A stretch of 64,000 nucleotides of DNA from Pseudonocardia humida (GTDB lineage Bacteria > Actinomycetota > Actinomycetes > Mycobacteriales > Pseudonocardiaceae). This document shows, piece after piece, positions 33,106-41,078 of the stretch. The notes below the pieces were generated by a model. It had not been told where the DNA came from. It saw nothing but the letters and a program-made list of their open reading frames with translations, and ran no database searches. Every line of letters starts with the position of its first letter. Position 1 is the first letter of the stretch. The stretch spans positions 1-64,000 of the forward strand of contig NZ_JAGSOV010000064.1 of NCBI RefSeq assembly GCF_023898865.1. Direction: 5' to 3'. A program made the translations under genes and the position numbers.

Positions 33106-34446
33106 TCATCGCGGAACACGGGACACACTCCGGCCGGGGTTGGTCTGCGGTGGTCGAGTCGAGTCCGGGCGCCCGGGTGGTCCGGTTCTCGGGTGCCGTC
33201 GGGGTTTGCGTTCCTTGTCGAGCCAGGCCGGGGGTATGAACTCCGGTAGGCCGTCACGGGCGATGCGTACGAGCCATTCCGTCGAGTGGATCTCTTGGTG
33301 GTGCGTCCAGCACAACATGACGAGGTTGTCGGTTTTGGTGTGGCCGCCGCGGGCCCATTCTTTGATGTGGTGGATTTCGCACCAGCTGGGTGGGCGGTCA
33401 CAGCCGGGGTGGGCGCATCCGTGGTCGCGGGCGACGATCGCGCGGCGGATGGGGAGGGGGATGGTGCGGGCTTCTCGCCCGATGTCGAGGGGTTGGCTGT
33501 CGCCGTCGAGGACGTTGGGGATGACCTTGGCGTCGCAGCAGAGTGCTCGGAGTGCGGCGGGGGTGGGGGTGCCACCGAGGTCGAGGCAGGCGGCGCGGGC
33601 GCGGTTCTCCAGGTCGGCCAGCCTGACCGTGACGGCGACATGGGGGCGTTCCCCGGCGGTGGTGGGGAGGATGGTGTCGCCGTGGGTGGCGACGAACCCG
33701 CACACCTCGGTCAACGCGTCGGCGTTGCGTTCGGCGGCGCTGCGCGGGTCTTGGGCGGTGCTCGGGGTGGCTTTGGCGTCGATGACGGTGGCGATCATGG
33801 CGTAGCGGACGGGGTCGGTGAACACCCCGCTGATCTTCCCGCCGCCCCCGGGTAGCGGGGTGAGTCGTAGCTCGTTGACCTGTACCGGTTCCCGATCGTC
33901 CGGTTCGGCGCCGTCCTGGTCGTAGGCGCGCACCAGTTCGGCTCCGAACCTGGCCAACTCCGTCGGGGTGCAGGTGTCGGCGACGGCGGCGATCTGTTCT
34001 TCGATGCCCGCCAAGGCGTAGGGCGGGATCCGCCGCGCGGCCGGTGAGTCGAGGAGTCGGGCGATCAGATCGACGTGCTGCAGGCTGGCCGCACCGCTAG
34101 TGAAGGCGGCGGCCATGGCAGGTAGCAAGGGCGGCAGCACCTGGCCCTGCAGGTCCACTCGCGCGGCGACGTGCTCGGCGGCCCGCACGATCTCCCGCGC
34201 CCGCCCCCGATCCACGGTCAGCACCGAGGCCACCGCGGAGTCGGGTCGCCGGTGCCCGGCGGCGGCGAACGCGCCGCTGCGCTGCAACACGGCCACGGCC
34301 TCGACCTGCACCTGCGATATCGCTCGGGTCAATTCCCTGGTAGCGGCGAGTGCGTCCAGTGCGTGTTGATCGGAACCGTTCTCGCGCAGCCCGGCGGCGA
34401 CCGCACGAATGCGGTCTGCCGTGGCGGCGAGTTCGGTTCCGGTCAT
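33106..34446 (-). CDS. DUF222 / HNH endonuclease domain protein (13E12 repeat family)
   Basis: 446 residues. The N-terminal two thirds is the helical DUF222 region typical of the actinobacterial 13E12 repeat family; the C-terminus has a complete HNH nuclease motif (CAHPGCDRPPSWCEIHHI, then NLVMLCWTHHQEIH). These genes occur in many copies per genome and are thought to be linked to selfish or intron-like elements. ATG at 34446. Repeat copy C begins right after its stop, which fits a mobile or formerly mobile unit; this is inference. No inteins or target-site duplications could be identified. Confidence 0.9.
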   Translation of the reverse strand: MTGTELAATADRIRAVAAGLRENGSDQHALDALAATRELTRAISQVQVEAVAVLQRSGAFAAAGHRRPDSAVASVLTVDRGRAREIVRAAEHVAARVDLQGQVLPPLLPAMAAAFTSGAASLQHVDLIARLLDSPAARRIPPYALAGIEEQIAAVADTCTPTELARFGAELVRAYDQDGAEPDDREPVQVNELRLTPLPGGGGKISGVFTDPVRYAMIATVIDAKATPSTAQDPRSAAERNADALTEVCGFVATHGDTILPTTAGERPHVAVTVRLADLENRARAACLDLGGTPTPAALRALCCDAKVIPNVLDGDSQPLDIGREARTIPLPIRRAIVARDHGCAHPGCDRPPSWCEIHHIKEWARGGHTKTDNLVMLCWTHHQEIHSTEWLVRIARDGLPEFIPPAWLDKERKPRRHPRTGPPGRPDSTRPPQTNPGRSVSRVPR

Positions 34447-34595
34447 GCCTTGATTCTACTCGAACATTTGTGCGGAGTCGAGGAAGGATCGGGACCACAG
34501 GATAGTCGCCGCGCTCGCAGGTGAAGCGTTCACAATCGCAACCGGCACCTGGGGTCGGGGACGGCCGCCAGCGCAACCACACTATTCGTTGTTAT

Positions 34596-34733
34596 CGCAA
34601 CGGAAGCCCTACGCAACGGAAGCCCTACGCAACGGAACCGCCTGACCTCCAGCGCTGTTTGCGATGGAACCCGCCGCACCTGGACCTGACGCCGGCCGGG
34701 GCTGCGCACCTGACGTCCGCCGGGGCTGCGTCG
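34596..34733. repeat. Two short tandem repeats in the HNH-YceI intergenic region
   Basis: At 34596-34636 the 16-nt unit CGCAACGGAAGCCCTA occurs 2.6 times with no mismatch. At 34686-34733 a 24-nt unit (CTGACG..GCCGGGGCTGCG) occurs twice. Both are in the 324-nt gap between the divergent HNH and YceI genes, which also contains related CGCAAC words at about 34537 and 34571. The gap holds no gene I can support. Confidence 0.75.
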
Positions 34734-34770
34734 TCATCCATGGAGAGGACACGACACCTGGAGGAGACCA

Positions 34771-35334
34771 ATGAGCACCGCCCCCGCCGCCGTCGCGATC
34801 CCGGGCTACCGGGCCGGCACCTGGAGAGCCGACCCCGCACACTCCGAGATCGCCTTCTCCGTGCGGCACCTCATGATCAGTAGGACGCGCGGTCGGTTCA
34901 CCGGCCACGACGTCACGATCGTCACCGGCGAGGACGTGCTGGACTCGTCGGTCGTGGCGACCATCGACCTGGCGTCGGTCGACACCGGCCACGAGGCGCG
35001 CGACGCGCACCTGCGCTCCGCCGACTACCTCGACGTCGAGCGGTTCCCGACGATGGGCTACCGCTCCACCGGCGTCCGCCGCACCGACACCGGGTGGGTC
35101 GTCGACGGCGAGCTGACGCTGCACGGCATCACCCGGCCGGTCCCGCTGGACGTGGAGCTGACCGGGTTCGGGCCGGACCCCTTCGGCGGGCAGCGGGCGG
35201 GCTTCTCCGCGTCCGCCCGCATCGACCGGCGCGACTTCGGCATCACCACCACGCCCCTCATGGACGGCGGTGGCGTCGTGGTCGGCGACGAGGTGTCGAT
35301 CAGCCTGGAGATCCAGGCCGTGCTGCAGGCGTGA
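34771..35334 (+). CDS. YceI family protein
   Basis: 187-residue YceI-fold (lipocalin-like beta-barrel) protein: WRADPAHSEIAFSVRHLMIS, RGRFTGHDVTI, the DTGHEARDAHLRSADYLDVE loop and GELTLHGITRPVPLDVEL are all classic. Members bind isoprenoid chains or other lipids. There is no signal peptide, so this one is cytoplasmic like most actinobacterial members. ATG at 34771 after GGAGGAG. The next gene, a SnoaL-like protein, follows by 20 nt. Confidence 0.93.
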   Translation: MSTAPAAVAIPGYRAGTWRADPAHSEIAFSVRHLMISRTRGRFTGHDVTIVTGEDVLDSSVVATIDLASVDTGHEARDAHLRSADYLDVERFPTMGYRSTGVRRTDTGWVVDGELTLHGITRPVPLDVELTGFGPDPFGGQRAGFSASARIDRRDFGITTTPLMDGGGVVVGDEVSISLEIQAVLQA

Positions 35335-35354
35335 GCGGATCGGGGAGCGGGCGG

Positions 35355-35819
35355 ATGACCGGCGACAAGCAGACCCTCGCGCGCCTCCACGCGGCGCTCA
35401 ACAGCGCGGACCCCGAGCTCATCGCGACGACGATCGACGAGGTCGTCGCGCCGGGCGCGCGGATCCGCACGCCGCTGCCCGGTGGGGTGACGGGCGGGGA
35501 GGCGCTCAAGACGGTGTTCGCGGCCCTGTACCGGGCCTACCCCGACCTGCACGTCGCGGTCGAGGACATGATCGCCGAGGGCGACCGGATCGTCTGCCGC
35601 AACACCGTGACCGGGACCCACCGGGGGGAGTACATGGGGCTGGCGCCGACCGGCAGGTCGGTCACCTACGACGAGATCTTCGTGTTCCGCTTCGCCGGGG
35701 GCCGGATCGTCGAGACCTGGGGCGTGGTCGACGTCCTCGCCCAGCTGCGGCAGCTCGGTGCGGTCCCCGGCCCTCCCGGGCCCGATCGGGGGGTGGCGCG
35801 GAACACGACCGAGCACTGA
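35355..35819 (+). CDS. SnoaL-like / ester cyclase family protein (NTF2 fold)
   Basis: 154 residues with the NTF2-like cone fold order: N-terminal helices, AYPDLHVAVEDMIAEGDRIV, GTHRGEYMGLAPTGRSV, and IFVFRFAGGRIVETW. It belongs to the SnoaL-like polyketide cyclase/ester cyclase group, whose stand-alone members mostly lack a known substrate. ATG 35355 after GGGGAG. Probably cotranscribed with YceI. Polyketide synthesis genes are absent here, so a biosynthetic role is not indicated. Confidence 0.85.
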   Translation: MTGDKQTLARLHAALNSADPELIATTIDEVVAPGARIRTPLPGGVTGGEALKTVFAALYRAYPDLHVAVEDMIAEGDRIVCRNTVTGTHRGEYMGLAPTGRSVTYDEIFVFRFAGGRIVETWGVVDVLAQLRQLGAVPGPPGPDRGVARNTTEH

Positions 35820-35855
35820 TCGACACCCGGGGCCGGACGGGCCACAATCCCTGCG

Positions 35856-36716
35856 GTGACCTCCTCGTTCCGGCGCCTGCTCGCGGTCGCGGCGCTGCTG
35901 GTGCCGCTGGCCGCGGCGGCCGGCTGCGCCCCCGCCGAGACCACCCCCACCGACGCGCAGGCGACCTGCGAGCCGGGCGCGCTGCCCACCCTCACCGACG
36001 GGACGCTGACGTTCGGCACCGACCAGCCCGTCTACCCGCCGTGGTACCTCGACGACGACCCGGCCTCCGGTGAGGGGTTCGAGGGCGCGGTCGCCTACGC
36101 GATCGCCGAGGAGCTCGGCTACGCGCGCGACCGGGTCACCTGGGTCCGGGTGCCGTTCAACGCCGCGATCCAGCCCGGGCCGAAGACCTACGACGTCAAC
36201 CTGACCGAGTTCTCGATCACCGAGGAGCGCAGGCGGGCCGTCGACTTCTCCTCGCCGTACTACGACGTCAAGCAGGCCGTGATCGCGCTGGAGGGCACGC
36301 CGGCGGCCGCCGCGACGACCATCGCGCAGCTCAAGGAGCTGCGGGTGGGGGCGCAGGTCGGCACGACCAGCCTGGAGGCGGTCAGCGAGCAGATCGCCCC
36401 CGCGGCGGGGCCCGCGGTGTTCAACACCAACGACGACGCCAAGCTCGCGCTGACCAACGGGCAGATCGACGCGCTGGTCGTCGACCTGCCCACCGCCTTC
36501 TACATCACCTCCGCCGAGCTGGACAACGGCACGATCGTCGGGCAGCTGCCGCTGGGCGGCGGCACGCCCGAGCAGTTCGGCGCGGTGCTGGACCTCGGCA
36601 GCCCGCTCACCGGGTGCGTCTCCCAGGCCGTCGACCGGCTGCGCGACGCGGGCACGCTCGCGCAGCTGGAGGCGCAGTGGTTGGCGTCGGCCGGGTCGGC
36701 ACCCGAACTGAGGTGA
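35856..36716 (+). CDS. Polar amino acid ABC transporter, substrate-binding lipoprotein
   Basis: 286 residues, family 3 (SBP_bac_3). Signal peptide with lipobox LAAAAGC (Cys about residue 24), then TLTFGTDQPVYPPWY, EGFEGAVAYAIAEELGY and NLTEFSITEERRRAVDFSSPYY, the amino-acid-binding pattern. GTG start; a CACAAT box lies 7 nt before it. Its stop overlaps the permease start (GTGA). It delivers an amino acid or similar compound to the permease/ATPase pair encoded next. Confidence 0.92.
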   Translation: MTSSFRRLLAVAALLVPLAAAAGCAPAETTPTDAQATCEPGALPTLTDGTLTFGTDQPVYPPWYLDDDPASGEGFEGAVAYAIAEELGYARDRVTWVRVPFNAAIQPGPKTYDVNLTEFSITEERRRAVDFSSPYYDVKQAVIALEGTPAAAATTIAQLKELRVGAQVGTTSLEAVSEQIAPAAGPAVFNTNDDAKLALTNGQIDALVVDLPTAFYITSAELDNGTIVGQLPLGGGTPEQFGAVLDLGSPLTGCVSQAVDRLRDAGTLAQLEAQWLASAGSAPELR

Positions 36717-37558
36717 CCGACCGGCTCGCGCCCAGCCCGCTGGCGCTGGAGCGCGCCGCCTTCCGCCGGTCCCGGGCGCGGCGGTCGACGCTCATCGCGG
36801 TCGTCTCGACGCTGGTCTTCGCGGCGGTGCTGGTCCTCGGGGTGACCGGCTCGCCGGGCTGGCCGCGGGTGCGGGCGACGTTCTTCGACCCGGCGACGGC
36901 GTGGGAGTCGCTGCCCGCGGTGCTGGCCGGGCTGTGGCTCAACGTCCGGGTCCTGGTCGCGGCGGAGATCGGCATCCTGGTGCTGGGGCTGGCGCTTGCG
37001 GTGCTGCGCACGCTGCGCGGGCCGGTGTTCTTCCCGGTCCGCGCGCTGGCCATCGGCTACGTGGACCTGTTCCGCGGCATCCCGCTGATCATCGCGCTGT
37101 ACCTGATCGGCTTCGGGGTGCCGGGGCTGCGGCTGCAGGGAGTGCCCACCGACGCCGCCGTCCTGGGCACGGTCACGCTGATCCTGGTGTACTCGGCGTA
37201 CGTGTCGGAGGTCTTCCGCGCCGGCATCGAGTCGGTGCACCCGTCGCAGCGGATGGCGGCGCGGTCGCTCGGGCTCACCCACCGGCAGTCGATGCGGCTG
37301 GTGGTGCTCCCGCAGGCGGTCCGCCGGGTGCTGCCGCCGCTGCTCAACGACTTCGTGGCCCTGCAGAAGGACGTGGGGCTGATCTCGGTGCTGGGTGCCG
37401 TCGACGCCGTGCGCGCCGCGCAGATCGCGCAGGCCAACTCGTTCAACTTCACCCCGTACGTCGTCGCGGCGCTGCTGTTCGTGCTGCTGGCGGTGCCGAC
37501 GGGGCGGATCGCCGACGCGCTGTCGGCGCGCGCGGCCCGGCGCCAGGGGGCGGTGTGA
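36713..37558 (+). CDS. Polar amino acid ABC transporter, permease
   Basis: 281 residues with about five to six membrane helices in the HisM/GlnP family. The TM region starts LNVRVLVAAEIGILVLG; YVDLFRGIPLIIALY and the EAA loop AARSLGLTHRQSMRLVVLPQAV mark contact with the ATPase. An unusually long N-terminal cytoplasmic stretch precedes a first helix at about 25-45. GTG start overlapping the binding-protein stop, and GTGTGA overlap with the ATPase gene: a tight three-gene importer operon. Confidence 0.92.
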   Translation: MTDRLAPSPLALERAAFRRSRARRSTLIAVVSTLVFAAVLVLGVTGSPGWPRVRATFFDPATAWESLPAVLAGLWLNVRVLVAAEIGILVLGLALAVLRTLRGPVFFPVRALAIGYVDLFRGIPLIIALYLIGFGVPGLRLQGVPTDAAVLGTVTLILVYSAYVSEVFRAGIESVHPSQRMAARSLGLTHRQSMRLVVLPQAVRRVLPPLLNDFVALQKDVGLISVLGAVDAVRAAQIAQANSFNFTPYVVAALLFVLLAVPTGRIADALSARAARRQGAV

Positions 37559-38337
37559 GCGAGCCCGCGGACCCGTCGACCCGGCCCGGCAGCGTCGTGC
37601 TGGAGGTCCGCGACCTCGTCAAGCACTACGGCGACGCGACCGTGCTCGCCGGGGTCGACCTCGCCGTGGCCGAGCACCAGGTCGTGACGCTGATCGGGGC
37701 GTCGGGGTCGGGCAAGTCGACGCTGCTGCGCTGCGTGGACCTGCTGGAGGAGGTCGACGACGGGCAGATCCTGCTCGACGGGGTCGACGTGTCCGACCCG
37801 CGCGCCGACACCGCCGCCGCCCAGCGGCGGATGGCGATCGTGTTCCAGGGCTACAACCTGTTCCCGCACATGACCGCGGCGCAGAACGTGGCGCTCGCGC
37901 CGCGCGTGGTGCACGGAGTACCGGCGGGCGGGGCCGAGGAGCGCGCCCGCGAGCTGCTGGAGCGCGTCGGCCTGGGCGCCTTCGCCGGGGCCTACCCCGA
38001 CCGGCTCTCCGGCGGCCAGCAGCAGCGGGTCGCCATCGCCCGTGCGCTCGCCGTGCGCCCCCGGCTGCTGCTGCTCGACGAGATCACCGCCGCGCTCGAC
38101 CCGGAGCTGGTCGGCGAGGTGCTGGCGATCGTCAAGGAGCTCGCCGAGGGCGGCATGACCATCCTCATGTCCACGCACGAGATGGGCTTCGCCAGGCAGG
38201 TGTCCGACCGCGTGTGCTTCCTCGACGGCGGCCGGGTGCTCGAATCCGGCCCGCCCGAGCAGGTCCTCGGCGATCCGGTGCAGGAGCGCACCAAGCGGTT
38301 CCTCGCCCGGGTGGTGGCGGCGGACCGGCCGATCTGA
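37555..38337 (+). CDS. Polar amino acid ABC transporter, ATP-binding protein
   Basis: 260 residues. Walker A GASGSGKST, Q-loop VFQGYNLFPHMT, signature LSGGQQQRVAIARAL, Walker B LLLLDEITAALDPE and switch His in STHEMGF are all intact; the GlnQ/HisP type. GTG start within the GTGTGA overlap with the permease. Powers import by the two preceding gene products. Substrate within the polar amino acids is undetermined. Confidence 0.94.
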   Translation: MSEPADPSTRPGSVVLEVRDLVKHYGDATVLAGVDLAVAEHQVVTLIGASGSGKSTLLRCVDLLEEVDDGQILLDGVDVSDPRADTAAAQRRMAIVFQGYNLFPHMTAAQNVALAPRVVHGVPAGGAEERARELLERVGLGAFAGAYPDRLSGGQQQRVAIARALAVRPRLLLLDEITAALDPELVGEVLAIVKELAEGGMTILMSTHEMGFARQVSDRVCFLDGGRVLESGPPEQVLGDPVQERTKRFLARVVAADRPI

Positions 38338-38350
38338 GCGCGGCGGCGCG

Positions 38351-40114
38351 TCAGGGGCCGACGACGGCGCGCGCGGTCGGGTCGAACGCCGGGGCCACGA
38401 CCAGCGCGCCGCCCTCGCGCTTGCACGACGCCACGGCGACGTGGCAGGGCCGGTCGACGGAGGCGGGGAGCAGCAGGCCGCCGTCGATCTGGTACCGCAT
38501 GTTGGTGATCTTCCAGGCGGTGGCGGCCGGGTCGTCGGGGGACTGCGGCGGACGGTCCTTGCGGACCACGACCATCGCCTCGGTCACCCCCGGCGGCCAG
38601 ACGAAGACGAGCGCGCCCGCGGTGGACGCGGTGAGGTGCTGCACGGCGGGGATGCCGCCCGGCGGTGCGTCCGGTGCCGGGTCGTCCGCGGGGGAGGCGG
38701 CGGTGGGCACCGACGAGCGCACCAGCTCGGAGGCCACCGGTCCGAGCCGGGCGACGACCTCGTAGACCGGGATCTCGCTGCCGGGCGGGACGGCGCCGTC
38801 GACGATGCTCGTCGAGCGGGTGCGCCCGACGACCTGCGACCGGCCGTCCGGCGTCCGCCGGGTGATCTTGTACTCGACCTCCTGCTCGCCGCCCGCCGTC
38901 CAGGTGACGTTGATGGAGGACCGGTCGTCGGCGTCGCGCTCGGCGCGCACGTCGACCGGCGGGGGCACCGCCCCCGGGCCCGGCGCGGGCTCCGGCGCGG
39001 GCTCGTTCGCCGAAACCGGCGCGTCGACCGGCGCGTCCACCGGCGCCTCGACGGGCGGGTCGACCGGCGCCTCGACCGGCTCGCCCCGCTCGACCCTGCG
39101 GGTCGGCTCCTCGGACTCGCGCTGCTCCGGGAGCGGCAGCGTCGGGCGCAGCGGCCGGTGGCGCCCGTCCGGCGGGTTCTCCTGCCGGACCGGGCGGGGC
39201 CGCGGGGTCGGCGTCGGGTGCGGCGGGCCCGGCCGCGGGCGGGGCAGCGCCGGTACGGCGGCGCGCAGCGCGGCGACGAAGGCCGCGCAGCTGGCGAACC
39301 GGCGGTCGGGGTGCTTCGCCGTGGCCCGCGCGATGGCGGCGTCCGCGGCGGCGGGCAGGTCCGGGCGGTGCTGGTTCAGCCGCGGCGGGTCGGCCGCGAG
39401 GTGGGCGTAGATCACCGCGGCCGTCTCCGGGCGGGGGTAGGGCACCTGGCCGGTGAGGCAGCGGAACGCCAGGCAGGCCAGCCCGTACTGGTCCGAGCGC
39501 CCGTCCAGCCACCGGCCCTCGATCTGCTCCGGGGAGGAGTACTGCAGCGTGCCGAAGACCTGACCGGCCGAGGTGATGTCGCTGCCCGCGGCCGCCCCCT
39601 TGGCGATGCCGAAGTCGCACAGGTACACCTGCTCGCCGCCGCGCGGCCGCTGCGACCGCGCGATCAGCACGTTGCCCGGCTTGACGTCGCGGTGCACCAG
39701 CCCGGCCTCGTGCACGGCGTCGAGGGCGTCGGCCACCGGCCCGAGCAGCGCGCACACCCGCTCGACGCCGAGCCTGCCCTCGCGCTGGAGCACGGCGCCG
39801 AGGTCCTCCCCGTCGACGAACCGCATCGACAGGTAGAGGATGCCGTTCGCGTGCCCCGCGTCGTAGATCGGGACGACGTTGGGGTGCTCCAGGCTGGCGG
39901 CGATGGCCGCCTCCCGCTCGAACCGGCGCCGGTACTCGTGGTCGGCGGCGAGCGAGGGCGGCAGCACCTTGAGGGCGACCGTGCGCCGCAGCTGCAGGTG
40001 GGTCGCCCGGTAGACGACCCCCATCCCGCCCTCGCCGATGAGCGCGTCGATGCGGTGCCCGGCCAGCACGTGGCCGACCCAGCCCGCGGCGGCTGCACTC
40101 CGCTGATCCGGCAC
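38351..40114 (-). CDS. Soluble Ser/Thr protein kinase with proline-rich linker and fibronectin-III-like C-terminus
   Basis: 587 residues. Kinase domain at about 15-280 with GEGGMG (27-32), ATP-Lys49, HRDVKPGN (141-148), DFG (167-169) and the SPEQ activation end, so it should be active. Then a Pro-rich linker containing VEAP/VDAP tetrapeptide repeats, and two beta-rich modules (NVTWTAGGEQEVEYKI..., and one from about 480) resembling fibronectin type III. No membrane helix is seen, whereas PknB-type kinases normally have one. The GTG at 40114 (MPDQRS) is my choice; later GTG codons before the GEGGMG are possible. Convergent with the amino-acid importer. Confidence 0.85.
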   Translation of the reverse strand: MPDQRSAAAAGWVGHVLAGHRIDALIGEGGMGVVYRATHLQLRRTVALKVLPPSLAADHEYRRRFEREAAIAASLEHPNVVPIYDAGHANGILYLSMRFVDGEDLGAVLQREGRLGVERVCALLGPVADALDAVHEAGLVHRDVKPGNVLIARSQRPRGGEQVYLCDFGIAKGAAAGSDITSAGQVFGTLQYSSPEQIEGRWLDGRSDQYGLACLAFRCLTGQVPYPRPETAAVIYAHLAADPPRLNQHRPDLPAAADAAIARATAKHPDRRFASCAAFVAALRAAVPALPRPRPGPPHPTPTPRPRPVRQENPPDGRHRPLRPTLPLPEQRESEEPTRRVERGEPVEAPVDPPVEAPVDAPVDAPVSANEPAPEPAPGPGAVPPPVDVRAERDADDRSSINVTWTAGGEQEVEYKITRRTPDGRSQVVGRTRSTSIVDGAVPPGSEIPVYEVVARLGPVASELVRSSVPTAASPADDPAPDAPPGGIPAVQHLTASTAGALVFVWPPGVTEAMVVVRKDRPPQSPDDPAATAWKITNMRYQIDGGLLLPASVDRPCHVAVASCKREGGALVVAPAFDPTARAVVGP

Positions 40115-40250
40115 CGGCAGTCCGGGGTGCCCGCCCCCGGCAGGCCCCCCGCCCCCTCTCGATACGTTCGTGTCGCCCCGTCGACCCCAGCATGCCCAAC
40201 GGCCGTCGCACGGCCCCACCCGGAGCCTACGGCGCCGCGGGCCGCGACGA

Positions 40251-41000
40251 TCAGGGCGCGGGTCCGCCGGGTTCGGGCGACCCGGCCCGGGCGAGCAGTC
40301 CGTCGACGAACGCCCGGAGCCCCTCTGGGTAGGTGTCCTGCGCGGCGAGCACGCCCCACCGGTCGCCGATGGCGGCCAGGTGCGGCTGGTGGGACGGGTC
40401 GAGGTCGCCGAGGGACGGGTCGGGGCCGCTGAACAGGGTGGCGCCCTCGGCCGGCCGGCCGTCGCCCGCACGGCGGTGGCGGGAGTTGGCGCGCACGAGT
40501 ATCTCGCCGACCGTGTAGTACCAGATGCTGCGGTAGACGTGGACGGCCTGGGCGGGCGTGCACCCGTGGTCGACGGCCCCGGCCACGATGGCCTCGACCA
40601 CCCGCAGCGCCGACTCGCCGAGGCGGCTGAGGAAGCCGTCGGTGGTGAGCACCTCGGCGGCCCACGGCCAGGCGGCGAGGGCGTCGTGCATCGAGGTGGC
40701 GGCCGCGACGATGCGATCGCGCGGGTCGCCGGACAGGTCGGGCGGCGGGAGCTGGTCGGCGAGCTCGTTGATCAGCTGGATCAGCAGGTCCTCGCGGTCC
40801 CGCACGTGGTGGTAGAGCGTCATCGTCGCGACCCCGGCCTCGGCGGCGAGGCGGCGGATCGTCAGCTTCTCCCAGCCGTCCCGCTCCAGGATCCGGCGGG
40901 CCGCCGCCAGGATCTGCGCGCGGGAGGTCCGCGGCGGTCGACCCGTGCGGCCGGGTGGGGCGTCGGGGCGGGTCACGGCCCCATCGTGCTCTCCCGTCAC
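40251..41000 (-). CDS. TetR-family transcriptional regulator
   Basis: 249 residues. Helix-turn-helix KLTIRRLAAEAGVATMTLYH (about residues 46-65), followed by the VRDREDLL helix; the C-terminal domain is of the TetR_C class found in exporter repressors, with a disordered Pro-rich end. GTG start at 41000. Divergent from an ABC-transporter pair across 67 nt. The palindrome TTTT-N2-TACATGTA-N2-AAAA at 41059-41078 is the likely operator, covering the transporter start codon. It probably represses that transporter and releases on binding a transported ligand. Confidence 0.9.
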   Translation of the reverse strand: MTGEHDGAVTRPDAPPGRTGRPPRTSRAQILAAARRILERDGWEKLTIRRLAAEAGVATMTLYHHVRDREDLLIQLINELADQLPPPDLSGDPRDRIVAAATSMHDALAAWPWAAEVLTTDGFLSRLGESALRVVEAIVAGAVDHGCTPAQAVHVYRSIWYYTVGEILVRANSRHRRAGDGRPAEGATLFSGPDPSLGDLDPSHQPHLAAIGDRWGVLAAQDTYPEGLRAFVDGLLARAGSPEPGGPAP

Positions 41001-41058
41001 GGCGCTCCGCGAGCGGGTACCGGCTATGCGCTCGACAGGACGAGCGGCTCGTGGTTAC

Positions 41059-41078
41059 TTTTCATACATGTACCAAAA
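41059..41078. promoter_or_regulatory. Probable TetR operator over the ABC-transporter start
   Basis: TTTTCATACATGTACCAAAA is an inverted repeat: a perfect TACATGTA core and TTTT/AAAA outer arms, with two unpaired positions on each side. It is strikingly AT-rich for this genome and contains the ATG (41068) of the first transporter gene, so bound repressor could block both transcription and translation initiation. Confidence 0.65.
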
